NCBI RefSeq assembly: GCF_009905375.1
Contig: NC_133650.1
Coordinates: 171,696,518-171,760,517 of the forward strand
Length of the DNA: 64,000 nucleotides
Reading direction: 5' to 3'
Origin: Apium graveolens
Taxonomy: Eukaryota; Streptophyta; Magnoliopsida; Apiales; Apiaceae
The first letter of the stretch is position 1, and the number at the start of each line of letters is the position of its first letter. Below the pieces are notes generated by a model. That model did not search any database and was not told where the DNA came from. It saw nothing but the letters and a program-made list of their open reading frames with translations. Positions 12,501 to 23,689 of the stretch are shown piece by piece. The translations under genes and the position numbers were made by a program.

Positions 12501-13689
12501 CTTGTGGATAGTTTGGTTGGTTGATGGTGTCGGCTTGAGTCCGACTGGTTGTCGATAATATAGGGGAAGTGCTACCTAAATTTTCAGAAATTACCCTACT
12601 TTTAAGGATGAAAAGTATACTTTCATATGTATTGAGATTCCCAGTGGTACTCCAAATGATTGCGATATCGGTTCTTGAGACAGATTGTTATGACCAAACT
12701 GACTTTATCTAATTAGTCTTTGATTTCATTTAGCTAGCCCTCACTTGGTTTAATTGATCAATTAAAAGAGCTAATTGATCAACTTTACCAACTAATGGTC
12801 AGTTAAATGAAAATCGATTACAATTAAATTAAGTCAAATTCTGACATGAATTTAATATCTGAAATTAGAGCAATTAGCAATTTGGAGAAAGTAATGGCAT
12901 TAGCAGAAATCAAAAATTGAGAAAAATTAGCGTGATGTTGCTGCAGGCATGTGCGCGGTCTTATCTAGATGAATAGGCCTTTGTAATAAACAAGAAGAAC
13001 GTTTCCAAGAACTGAAAGTTTAAGACAAAACAAAGAGAATTTATCATCTGTAATAGCGTTCCAGGAAGGACTTGGATGCATACCCATATCGAATGACGAT
13101 TTAATGGAAGCTATTGTAAAATAGTGAAAAACTCACAAATACAAGTATCCCATGTAAAACAGAGACTGACGAAGTCCGCATGTGAACTCATGAAAAAAAA
13201 ATGTTGATCAATTGGAGAAAGCCAAATATGCGATCAGTGATGATTTAAGCGAGGTTAAGAAAATAGCTACCAATTAATTTTGATAATTCTGTTAGTAAGA
13301 ATTTAAATATTATAAATAAAAGCCTTCATTCTAGTGTTAACTCCAGAAATGGCCTATCTAATAATGAACATATTAGTATTATCAAGAAAAAGAAATTCCT
13401 TTTGTTTAAAAGAGATAATGAATAATGAAAATAGAGAACTAATTAAGGAAAAAAAGTGGAATCAAAAGGATGATAAAGAAATTTTATTAAATAGTTCAGG
13501 ATATAAGCCAGTTATGAATGTTAGTTGTGTCAGAAATAATATGAGAACGAAGTGAAACGCCGATAATTGGAGATAGGAATTTCATTCAAGGAATACGCGT
13601 AAACAGGGAAGATTAAACAAAGGTAATAATGGCAAACTATTAGAAAAGAGCGTTACAATGAATCTTATATCGGAATTCTCTAGAATTAA
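9541..13689 (+). pseudogene. gag and protease remnants of element B, heavily decayed
   Basis: This 4.1-kb part of the internal region lies between primer site and RT, where gag and protease belong, but no frame longer than about 70 codons is convincing. The clearest landmark is 11205-11320, which matches the element A segment 3842-3960 read on the opposite strand (GGTGGGACGCCACC and a TATGCCATAT block). Open stretches 10114-10314 and 13334-13555 show no recognisable motif. I list the interval as a decayed coding region from position and synteny, not from protein motifs. Confidence 0.55.
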
Positions 13690-14330
13690 AGTGAAGTCCC
13701 AAAGGTTCTAACTGATAATTTACCAAGGTTACCTCGGGGCATGAGGTACAATTTCTCATTGGTTACTACACAGAGTCGAGCTGGTGTCAAAAGCCCCGTA
13801 TCGTATGGCCCAATAGGAATTAAGTAATTAGTTAAGGAAACTTCAAGATTTTGGAATGAAGGAATAATGAGATAAGGAGTATTTAGCGTTATGCACACAT
13901 GTGGTCATAGAAAAGAAGAATGGAGGTATGAAGTTACGCATTGATTATTAGAAGTTGTTTGGCTGAGGTCACACTAAAGACTGCGTTTAGAGTAAGGTAT
14001 AGATATTATGAGTTCTAATAATATTATGTACCCGTCATTCCTGAGGGTTAAATGAACATAGTGTATAAGGAGTATTTGGATGGTGTAATTGTATTTATTG
14101 ATAACATCCTCGCCCATATAAGGACTAAGGAAGACCAAATTGAACGCTTGAAGATATGCCTGCGAAGGGTTGAAAAGTAGCAACTGTGTTCTAAGCCCCA
14201 AAGGTATGAATTCTGGTCATAATTGATTATGAGTTACGGTTGTTTGGTTAACTACCAACCAGGAAAGGTTCATTTAGGGACAGATGTCTTGAGTAGAAAA
14301 GAAAGAGTGAATATCATTAAGATTCCTGGA
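13690..14330 (+). pseudogene. RT and RNase H remnants of element B (RT active site mutated)
   Basis: The plus strand at 13693-13828 reads VLTDNLPRLPRG and, further on, SYGPIGIK, which aligns in order with the RT entry region of element A. At 14080-14150 the catalytic box appears as VIVFIDNILAH, with the second Asp changed to Asn, followed by IRTKEDQIERL. At 14225-14310 a piece corresponding to the RNase H end and a SRKER-like tail is seen across frames. The middle of RT is deleted or unreadable. Confidence 0.75.
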
Positions 14331-14739
14331 GAGTGGTAAAGGAATTGGAAAAGTTAGAAATAGAAGATCAGGTTTTGATTCAGTTTCTGGTTTGTGCTGA
14401 TACTTACTTTGTTGTTAAATATCAAAGGTGATATTAATATAGATGATTGATGTTGACTTCTGTAAAGGACGTTGTGAGCATCAAAGTTCGTATTGATATC
14501 TAATTTGGTATGACAATAAAATAAGTATTAATACCTAGAGTTCGGTTTTGAATAAGGTTATGATTCATTCCGTTCTAAATTAATATATTTTCCTTCAGAT
14601 AGTAAAAGATTTTTGCTCGATGAATATATTCGACAGTGATTGAAAAGAAATTGAGGTATACTGTTAAGTGGTGAGTAAAATGCAATTACCAAGATTTTCC
14701 CTTTAATTTTAAATTCTTTAATAGATTTAGGGCATTTTG

Positions 14740-15240
14740 AAGCATAAGACGCCATGAGCTCAGTATATCGGGCGCAAATGAATGAAAAGTACAAGAGATC
14801 GATTAAAGATTCTTGAATACGATTGAAAGCGATCATAGGCCAGGCTAACGGAACAAAAAGAGACATTGAAAGTAAAATAGAATAGCTAGTGAAAATGGGA
14901 GGCATTCATGGGCATATATTATTAGAATTAGAAAGAAAAGCAAATTAGTATAAATTAAGCTAGTCCTTTGAGACAATGAGATAGATAGAACGATTTTGAA
15001 TGAGTTGGCCTTGTTGTTACAGGTATAACAAGTTCACAAGACATTTATTGGTGTACTCTGAGTAATTTAGCTCCAAATATATGAAGTAAAGATTGAGTTG
15101 AGTTGCATAAGCAACTGATAAATTTGATGCCAATAGAAGACCGTTGAGTAATGGTTAAAGTGATGATTTTTGAGAAATTATAAGTGAGATACTTGAATTA
15201 TATCATTGTCTGTTCTTTAGCATGATTCTGAGGACAAAAT
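14740..15240 (+). pseudogene. Integrase C-terminal remnant of element B
   Basis: Around 14790-14900 an open stretch reads VYRAQMNEKYKRSIKDS and IRLKAIIGQANGTKRD, which fits the basic segment that follows the integrase core. From 15130 the frame gives EDR(stop)VMVKV and ends in GQNPFKGGEDV, just before the LTR, as in related elements. The catalytic core between 14330 and 14740 is essentially missing, so B cannot have supplied its own integrase in its present form. Confidence 0.65.
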
Positions 15241-15243
15241 CCT

Positions 15244-15258
15244 TTTAAGGGGGGAAGA
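15244..15258 (+). other. Polypurine tract of element B
   Basis: TTTTAAGGGGGGAAGA ends directly at the 3' LTR start (TGTAACACCC at 15259). It corresponds to the tract of element A at 190-204 on the other strand. Confidence 0.88.
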
Positions 15259-16009
15259 TGTAACACCCAGGAGATATCGTGTAATTATTTTTATCCATAA
15301 ATAATTATTATGTGAATTTTGGTGAATTATTCGATGATTGATATTAATATTTGGGTGTTTATGTCTGATAAAATTAGGATATTTTAATTTTTAATTATCT
15401 AGAATAAAATATATATAATTTTGGAATTTTCTGGGAATTTTTGGATTGTTATGTGATTATATAAGGATTTATAAAATTAATAATGATTATTTTTACGTAA
15501 TTATAAAATTACTCTTTAGAATTAGAAATCATCCCACTTCAACCATTTTGCATTTTTACAAACTGAAACTCTTCCGAAAACTCCTTCCTAACCTAATCTG
15601 ATAATTCTGAACATTTTCCGTATTTTGACTTTTTCGATCCGAGTACGGTTTGACCTGTACGAGTCCCGTCGTAAAAAAATTTGATACGATAATGATTTTA
15701 TAGATTGATAAAACCCGTGTTCTCAGAAGGCGAGGTATTATTACCTTATTTTCATATAAAATATTTTATAGTAAGCTCAGTTTTGATAATTATCCAAATC
15801 TGGTATAAAATTGTAACGTTATATAGTTACTTAGCGGCTAAGTAATCCATTTTCAGATCCGATAGGTAAAGGTAATCATCAAATTGTTAAATACATAAAA
15901 TATGAAATGATTCTGTCAGCTGTGTATTGCTTTATTATTAATTATGAGTAATTTGTTCGGTACGAAGATTAATTTTATAATTAATTATTGAGTTGTATGA
16001 ATTCATTTT

Positions 16010-16453
16010 CCTTTTAAAATGATTTTTATCGAATATTTATTCTCATAAATGCTAAAATTGTTTCTAAAATTATTTTTGTTGCTTTATAATTCTATTTATT
16101 ATTTTAGGAAATTATAAAATTTAGAAATCAATATTTTATTGATGATTTAACTTTAAATAATTTTCTGATTTCATTTAATTGTAAAATCAATATTTAATTT
16201 CAGAATTCTTCAAAAATTAAGAAAATTTTTATTTTATTACTTTTTAATTATTTCGAGAATTTTAAAATTAAATATTGATTTTACAATTAAATGAAATCAG
16301 AAAATTATTTAAAGTTAAATCATCAATAAAATATTGATTTCTAAATTTTATAATTTCCTAAAAATAAATAGAATTATAAAGCAACAAAAATAATTTTAGA
16401 AACAATTTTAGCATTTATGAGAATAAATATTCGATAAAAATCATTTTAAAAGG
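16010..16453 (+). repeat. 191-bp near-perfect inverted repeat in the LTR of element B
   Basis: Arm 16010-16200 begins CCTTTTAAAATGATTTTTAT; arm 16265-16453 is its reverse complement and ends ATCATTTTAAAAGG. By eye the arms differ by about one 2-bp indel. The spacer is 64 bp. The 5' LTR has a single copy of the arm (about 6612-6806) and then goes straight from AATTTTAAAATTA to GGTAAATTTCTGG. The second arm matches the 3' LTR arm at sites where the 5' LTR differs (GATGATTTAAC against GATTTTTTAAC), so it was copied from its neighbour. Confidence 0.93.
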
Positions 16454-16892
16454 TAAATTTCTGGCTTTTATTTAACCGCACGTGAACTTGTTAAATAGTA
16501 AAATATGGGTCTGAATGCGCGTTCCAAAATTTCTTTATTTTTTTTTAAATCTTACATTATTAGTTTAAATTTATTCCGGGATTATTTAAAAAAAAAACTA
16601 TTTTTGTAATATTTCGGGTTATTTTACCCGTAAGTTGTTCGTTGAATCGACAAATTACGGTACAAATTCAGTTTCTTCATGCTGAGTAATCCGATATATT
16701 CATTTTTCCCCAAAATTACTCCCCTGTCTTTCTCACCTCACAGCAATCTCTCTCTCTTTAACCCTCTCTCGGCTCTCTCTCTTCACTCTCTCTAATCTCT
16801 CCCGAATCTCTTCTCTTTCTTCCACTCCCCTCTTTTCTTTTCTTTTTCCCCGTTTCTTCTTCCTGTATCTCAGGCCACCGTTTTTTCCGTCA

Positions 16893-17150
16893 TTGTTTTC
16901 TCTTTTCCGGCGAGCACCACCGCCTTATCCCGATAATTCTTTCTTTGGCCGCCTCTTTCTTTCTTTCAGGTCGTCATTTGTTCCGGTTGTTGCTTCGATT
17001 GTTCTTGCTATGCTGTATATGTATCTGTGTGTGTATCATATTTGTTATTGTGTGTGTACTTGTGTATGGGTGTGTGAGTTTTGTGTGGTGGCGCGTGGTG
17101 CGCTTGCAGCGTGGTGTGGCTGTTCGATTTTCTTGGTTCTGTTATCCTGA
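16893..17150 (+). CDS. Small ORF inside the 3' LTR of element B, function unknown
   Basis: Counterpart of the ORF at 7317-7583, 85 codons, lacking the first three codons because the upstream ATG context changed. The APPPYPDNS segment, the hydrophobic stretch and the Cys-rich end are kept with about 12 substitutions and no stop or frameshift. A second frame (16945-17154) is also open here, which weakens the argument for coding. Function unknown. Confidence 0.22.
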   Translation: MFSLFRRAPPPYPDNSFFGRLFLSFRSSFVPVVASIVLAMLYMYLCVYHICYCVCTCVWVCEFCVVARGALAAWCGCSIFLVLLS

Positions 17151-17748
17151 TTAACATTTTAATTATTAATTTATTTATTGAATTTCTGCAGGAAATTATT
17201 TGAGTAAATTTCGTGAAATAAAATAAATTCATGCAGGAAAAATTAAAGAATCGATGGAATTCGTATGGAAACCCGAATTTAACGGGTACTGGCGAATTTT
17301 ATCGCCGTCGGCGAGCCGACGGTGGACGATGATGATTAATTATGAGTCCTAAATTATAAATAAATAAAATTAGTTGTAAAATCTATTTCGAAAGGAAAAA
17401 TATGAATAAATTATAAAAACACGAATAAAAATAGTAATTAATTGAATTGGAGGTTGGGATTTGTGGAATTGGTTTGTGATTAAATTGTTGTTATGGATTT
17501 GACGTCGAATCGATTCGACGGGTTCGCCGATAAACAAAGGAGACGCTGCCCGATTTTCGGGAAATTAATTCTGAAAATACGGGAACGTAACCTATAATTA
17601 TTGGAGATGTCGAACTAGGATATGTAATTAAATTTTACGAAACCTAATTACGTGTTGGGAAAGGGTATTTTATAAATAATCGATTACCCTATTTTTCAAA
17701 ACAATGGGTATACGTACTTTCCGAAAATAAACACCGAACCGAGTTTTT

Positions 17749-17781
17749 AAGATGTGAACCATAATTGTTATGTGTATTTTA
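17749..17781 (+). other. 33-bp microinversion relative to the partner LTR
   Basis: 17749-17781 (AAGATGTGAACCATAATTGT...) is the reverse complement of 8184-8216 in the 5' LTR with one mismatch, while flanking sequence on both sides stays collinear (ACCGAG on the left, ACATATAAATAT on the right). Confidence 0.93.
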
Positions 17782-18521
17782 ATAAAACATATAAATATAA
17801 GTCAGGGATTTTATATCGAATAGGTAGATTTGACAACAAGGACGTGTTAAACTTAAACGATTATCTGAATTAGGGTATCTCAACTCTATAGGTCCTAGTC
17901 GGAAGACCCGAGGTTTAACATCGGACTAAGAATGATTTTGTGGTTAGTCATCGAGCTCAGCAAGGTTCCAATCGAAGGACCTGAGTGTTGAGATCGTAGC
18001 CAGAATAGGATAGTGGTTTGACGATAAAGACAAATATTCAAGGCAATCCAAAAGTTTGACGATAAACTTGACATTTATTCGCTCAATTACCTCAAATAAA
18101 TAGAATTATCTATAATTATTTCAAGATTTCGTCCGGAAAAGTTCTTTTGATATTGATACTTGGAAATCACTTATATACTTGCTGGGCATTTTTGGCTCAC
18201 TCTTGCTTTGTAAATTCTTATTTTTTTCAGAAATAAATGACGATAAAAGTTAATAGCTTTGAATAGACCACAGAAGTTAAAAAGATCTCCGCTGTAAGAG
18301 GATGAAGATGTTAGAAAAATTAGACAAGGGAATTAGTGCAAAGGTATTTAAACTTGTATTTTCGTTGTTGTGAATTGTAGAAGGTTAGATTCTTGTTTCA
18401 TACCATAACCTGTAAACGATCCGGATTCAAGGGGTTATTTATATATTATTTTATTTTATGTAATGATTATTTAGTGACACCAAATCTTGACCCCGGATTT
18501 GGGCCGTTACATATAACCTGT

Positions 18522-18535
18522 AGCTCTGATACCAA
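18522..18535 (-). other. Primer binding site of element A
   Basis: On the minus strand TTGGTATCAGAGCT lies two bases inside the LTR end, a full match to the initiator-Met tRNA type site. It proves that 18538-22118 is the 5' LTR of a minus-strand element whose internal part was displaced by element B. Confidence 0.93.
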
Positions 18536-18537
18536 CC

Positions 18538-21500
18538 TGTGACACGCTCCAAACCCGGGTTAGAAGTTTGGGGTTCACAACACACACACATATAATATAA
18601 ACCTGTATATGAAATATTATATGCAATGACCCATCTTTACACTATCACGGATCACAACAGGTTAAAATATGAAACATGCCACAACCTTAACTTTTATTAC
18701 ATCATACCAAATCCCAACTAGGTTAACTTACAACTGTTAATGAAATTATTCTTACAAGCTTACACATCTCAATTATAATATAAAGCTTATGCCGACTCGA
18801 TTCAACTTGTCCTGGAATCCTAGCTCGCACATTAGACTGGGAAACCTTGCTATCAGTCATTTCCTTTTTAACTAGTAGAATACATAAACAGATTCGCAAG
18901 AGTGAGCTAACTAGCTCAGCAAGTCATTATAATGATAATTGAGGTTAAACAATGATCAACTGAGATGATTCAGAAGAATCATGTTTCTTGTTAAATAATC
19001 ATTAGAATTGGATATTCATTTTATGTTTTAAAACCAAGGTTAGGCTGCTGATCAGTCACGCATTAACCCCGAGCAAGGCACACGACTCTACTCTATAAAC
19101 TGGATCTAAGGCACATATTGGCCTAATTCGACCACGAATCTGGTCTGACCACGAATCTAGTCCACATAAAGAAAACTATTCAATTCTAAAACAGTTCAGT
19201 ATGATAAACAATAGAATTCAATAAAACAGGACCATAATTAACAGGGATAAAACATTTGTATAAAAGCATACTGCAATTCATGAGTATCACCAGGGTATAT
19301 CAAGGTATGTATGAGGAATGGCTTCCAGCCTGTAGGAGAATCAGGTCTTAACTGAACAATGATTTCACAAGGTTTAGTTCATTGATGTTATAAGATATGA
19401 TTGAGTATAAGAGTTTCTGTATGTTCAAGCAATTCTGTTCCAGTGTTTGGTGTATGGTGGATATGTATTTGTGGGGTAGTATCGTATTTGTGTGTGGTTT
19501 AGTATCTGGAAAATCAACAATGGATGGTTTACAAAGAATAAGGCTCACAGCTCAAGATCAAATAATGTGAACAAGGTTCAAGGCTGAATGATTCAAAGTA
19601 CTTACAATATAAAGCAGAATTATTTTGAGTACTATCAATATGTCACGAGAGAGTGTAGAAGTATTTGCAATATATTTCGAGAAAGGTTCAGAAGTACTTT
19701 CCTTATCTCAAATGAATCAAACTTCACTTGTACCTGTCTAATGATTCTATTCAACAACCACTTTTCTACTTTTCCTATATCTCGCCTCTATTCACTGATC
19801 ACTTGCTTTATTTTTTACGCATCGATTCCATTTTCTGATCATCTGCTTCCCTTTTCTACGCCTTCCTTACTCTGCTAGGCATCATAAGTACCTAACAATA
19901 TTCATCTCACATTATTCCAATCGTCACATAGACGTTATAAGGTTTCATCTACCCTTCATTTAACCCAAATCCGATTTACAATTTGAAAGTTACGATTAAA
20001 ACAGTCAAACAATGCACATATACGCATATAACACATCAATCAGTTCACATATAGCACATAACACGTAAGATATTCGATGAAAATACTTTTCCAAAGATGC
20101 TTTGATGTCAAAATGATTTTTGGGATATTTAATACAAATTTTTAAACATTTTTCGGAATTAAAACAGGCCGTTTAATCATTTATAAAAAATTAATTAGGG
20201 TTCGAACACCTGAGTCTGACTTTAAAATAATTATCGAGCCTTGAAAATAATTTAAAATATTATTTTAAAGCTCGAAACCACTTTTGAAAATTTTTAAATT
20301 TAAAGAAATAAATAAATCTAATTAAATAATCAATGAAAAATTAATTAATAATTAATTAAAGTAATTAATCAATTAATATTTAAATTAATTAACCAATTAA
20401 ATAATTAACTATTAACTAAAATTAATTAACTAATTAATTCAGATTTATTTTTGAATTAAAATAATTTTCAGAATTAAAATATTGATTTTTGGAATTTTTA
20501 AAATAATTAAAATAATTTCTGAAATTAATTATAAAAAAGAAAATACAATTTTTGTAAATAATCTGATTTTTGTAAACTTTTAAAGTCACAGGGACTAAAA
20601 TGTAAAGTTTATAAAATTATAGGGATTAAACGGTAGTTTCCCACCGTCTTCCTCTCTGTCATCGGTTCCGGTGGCCAGACTCCATGGCTGCTGCCATGGA
20701 GCTTTTTCGGCGACTAGTAACCTGCCCAGAACGAGCCCAAATCAACATGAAATGATGATTATCATTCCATAAACACATGTGCAAGGTTACAATTGTCAAA
20801 CAACACGAATTTCAACCGGAAAATCTGATCGAAGTTCCGCTGCCGGCGAACCTTCAAACTCCGATCATCGTCTTCCTGTTATCCTCCGTTCTCCAAACTT
20901 GTATCATTCAATTGGTCTTTCAACGATCTATTTAATGATATCAACTAATTGAACTAATAACCCCTGGGTTAAAAACGCCCAAATCTTATCCAAGAACAAT
21001 CAAGAACATTCAAACCCTAATTTCAATAATTCGAGAATCAAACTCAATTTTCTACATGTTATTGAACTCCAAATTCAACGTATGATATACCAAAATGATC
21101 AGGATGAAATTATCTACAACATACAAGCATCAAATAACATAAACAACATCTCAAACAAAAATTCATATTTTAATTCAAAATTATTCAGAATTAAATAAAA
21201 ATATAGAAACATAACCTTTGATTCTGCAGGTGTATGGATCACAAATTCTGAAATTACTCTTTAAGACCTTCGACTCGGTTACTTGAACTCCAGAATCGGA
21301 TATCGCTAACGCCTTCAAATCTAGGTTTGATTATGAAGAACACTATGAATATACTGTATTTTCTCTAAAAATTATATATTTAAGTGAATGCAAATGATTT
21401 TCTGTACAAAAGAAAATATGGTAATGGCTATTTATATTTACCGAATATTGGTACCCCGTTCGATCATACTGGATATAAAATAATACGTTTATTTGAAAAA

Positions 21501-22118
21501 ACAGATCCAGAACGGTACCGGTTTTAGGACAATTATCCAAATCCATATATTTTATAACTGCGGTCTTGGTCACAGCGCTTTGGTTACACGTACTATGAGA
21601 AGATAATATAATAGTTTAATAAAAATATCCCGTTTGTCCAAAATACGGGTTTTATCAATTTACCGAAACGAATTTTGTATCAAAAATTATGCGTGAGGAC
21701 CCGCACGGGGAAAATCGTACTCCGGATCGAAAAAGTCAAAACATGGAAAATGCTCGGAATATTGCAATTAGGCTAGAAAGGAGTTTTCGGAAGAGTTTCG
21801 GGTTGTAAAAACGTAAGAACGGTTGAAGTCGGTTGGTTCCCGATTGTATAAAATAGTTTTAAATTACTCGGAAAAATAATTTATTAAGTCCATAAATCAT
21901 TTATAAAACCATACAACAACATAAAAATTAATAGAAAAATATCACAATTATCTATATTTTATTTTAGACCTATAAAAATTAAAATACTCAAATTTTATCA
22001 TATTTACATATCCAAACACATATATCACTTAACAGATAATTCACCAAAATTCATATAATAATCACAAAATATTTGTTTATTGATAAAAATAATTACACGA
22101 TATATCCCGGATATTACA
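18538..22118 (-). repeat. Element A 5' LTR
   Basis: On the minus strand it starts TGTAATATCCGGGATATATC at 22118 and ends GGAGCGTGTCACA at 18538 (3581 bp, TG...CA). The first 190 bases equal the partial 3' LTR at 1-189. It contains a TTAATTAA-rich tract (20300-20460) and a more GC-rich segment at 20640-20900. Its first ~300 bases resemble the start of the element B LTR, but the centre does not. The target duplication on this side should be 22119-22123 (CTAAC); the other side lies outside the window. Confidence 0.92.
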
Positions 22119-22639
22119 CTAACCTTGATTTGAAAATTTAAAATAAATATCCAATTCTAATGTTTGTTTAACAAGAAACTTGAAATGCTCTGAATCATTT
22201 CAATTGATCATTGTTTAACCCGAGTTATTGCTATTATGACTTGCTGAGCTAGTTAGCTCACTCTTGCGGATCTTTTTAAGTATTCTACCGTTAAAAAAGA
22301 AATGGTTGACAACGAGGTTTCCCAATCCGGTATACGAGCTAGGATTCCAGGTTGAGTTGGATCAAGCTAGCAGGAGCTTTATATGGTAGTTGAGTTATGC
22401 AAGATTGTAAGAATAATTTCATTGTCAATTTTAAGTTAAACTAGTTGGGATTTGGTACATTGTAATAAAAGTTAAGGTTGTGGCTTATTTTCATACTTTA
22501 ACCTGTTGTGATCCATGGTTATGTAGATCCATGGTTATGTAAAGATGGGTCATTGCTTATAATATTTTATATACAAGTTTATATATTGTATGTGAGTTGT
22601 GAGCCCCAAACTTCTGACCCGGGTTTGGAGGGCGTCACA
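22119..22639 (+). repeat. 3' part of a third gypsy LTR, target of element A
   Basis: This segment is the plus-oriented equivalent of the element A LTR end (18538-19050 in reverse). It shares the GACTTGCTGAGCTAGTTAGC block and ends CCCGGGTTTGGAGGGCGTCACA at 22639. Its upstream part must lie before position 1 because element A inserted into it. No primer site follows, so it is a 3' LTR or a solo LTR. A 16-bp tandem duplication (GATCCATGGTTATGTA) sits at about 22510-22541. Confidence 0.82.
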
Positions 22640-23155
22640 AATATTTTTAAAATTCTCAAAATATTTGAAAACTAATAAAATATAATTTTCATAATTTTTA
22701 AAGTATTTTTGAATTGTGCTTCATACTAACATTTTACGATTTAATGAACAAACGTGCGGGCGAATATAATTCGAAAAATTTCCGAAACAATTTTAAAATT
22801 CTCGAAATATTCCAAATAAAAAAAATATCAGTTTCATGATCTTTGAAACATTATTGAATTTAATACTAAATTTACACTTAAATACAGTCAGAAAATCATT
22901 TAGGGATAAATAATTGACGAAATATTATGTTCTAAATTTTATAAATTCCTATAAATAATTATTTAAATTATAAAGCCATAAAAATAATTTTAGAGATAAT
23001 TCCAATATTTTTGGAAATAAATTCTCCATAAAATCACCTTTTTAAAGCAAAAACAAAACAATACGACTCATCCATTAATAATACAATTAATTCTCACACA
23101 CCACTGAGTCACACACAAATTATAATAAATACCATACACAGTTGATAGAACCCTA
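22640..23155 (-). repeat. Diverged reverse-oriented gypsy LTR fragment
   Basis: Read on the minus strand, it follows the middle of the element B LTR (about 6440-6890). Shared blocks include TTTTAAAATTCTC, a CTAAATTTTATAAATTCCTA block and the TACACAGTTGATAGAA block near 23140. Divergence is high, so this is the oldest LTR copy visible in this stack. Similarity fades near 23155. Confidence 0.65.
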
Positions 23156-23182
23156 ACAAATTTTATTTATTTAATTATTTAT

Positions 23183-23523
23183 TTAATAATTACGCTTTTG
23201 ATAATACAAGAATATGAGTCGTTATACATGGTAACTGTAAGAGAAATTATATTCTCTTGCAGTGCCAAGCATTCGAGGTGACGCTGCTTAGCCTCCCTAG
23301 CCATTCACATCTCCTCGAAATGGACATCCATTCTGAAAAGATGCAACGATAGGGTGTCGTCCCAATCGAGAGGATCAAAAATCGACTGCAGGAGTCCAGT
23401 CAGAGAATAATCTTGACCATCAAATATGACCCTGAGAAGGAAGGGATCGAAGTATAACCTTCCTGGTTCAGGATTGGGAACTGGCCGATAAACTCCATGT
23501 TTGAGAGAACAGGTAGTAGCCAT
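23183..23523 (-). pseudogene. Extra ORF downstream of copia pol, with its own TATA box; family unknown
   Basis: From ATG at 23523 a 72-codon frame runs to a TGA (23305). The same frame stays open past it for about 40 more codons (starting MAREAKQRHLECLALQ) to about 23183, so one nonsense change probably split a protein of at least 113 residues. The first part is rich in Tyr, Leu and Pro (GVYRPVPNPEPGRLYFDP) with a later DWDDTLSLHLFRMD block; the second looks alpha-helical. A TATA box lies 98 bp upstream, followed by an A/C-rich leader typical of plant mRNAs. I do not recognise the family. It may be an extra retroelement ORF or a fragment of a host gene. Confidence 0.5.
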
Positions 23524-23620
23524 TAAATTTGTCAGTTTTGGAGTTTTGGATGAAAAGTTTTGAGAAGATTAAGAGTTGTGTATGAGAAAGAAGTGAGTTG
23601 TTTTGGAAGAGAAGGGTATG

Positions 23621-23628
23621 TATTTATA
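23621..23628 (-). promoter_or_regulatory. TATA box for the ORF at 23523
   Basis: TATAAATA on the minus strand, flanked by CCGC upstream and CATACCC downstream. The spacing to the ATG (about 98 bp) allows a start site 30 bp downstream and a leader of about 65 bp. No second candidate of this quality is nearby. Confidence 0.5.
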
Positions 23629-23689
23629 GCGGAAGAGTTAGAAACTGAAAAGGTTGTCTGATTAACCATGTAATAATTAAACACAACAT

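Larger units (their letters stand above)
5863..18511 (+). mobile_element. Element B: chromovirus-type Ty3/gypsy retrotransposon nested in element A
   Basis: Two LTRs (5863-9525 and 15259-18511) flank a primer site, degenerate gag-pol remnants and a polypurine tract. The element is bounded by identical 5-bp target duplications, TATAA at 5858-5862 and at 18512-18516. Removing it rejoins element A directly upstream of its primer site, so B inserted into A. LTR starts and ends resemble those of A, so the two are related, but the LTR centres differ. LTR lengths differ (3663 and 3253 bp) because of later rearrangements described separately. Confidence 0.93.
15259..18511 (+). repeat. Element B 3' LTR, rearranged
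   Basis: It begins TGTAACACCC and ends GGGCCGTTACA; TATAA follows as target duplication. It is collinear with the 5' LTR except for a 191-bp inverted duplication (16010-16453), a 33-bp inversion (17749-17781) and a loss of about 0.58 kb near 18055 corresponding to roughly 8505-9085 of the 5' LTR. These are unequal between the two LTRs, so they arose after the insertion, or in one copy during it. Confidence 0.92.

Noticed and set aside
20300..20460. TTAATTAA-rich tract as an origin or matrix attachment site
   Set aside because: Low-complexity AT sequence within an LTR; nothing beyond composition supports such a function.
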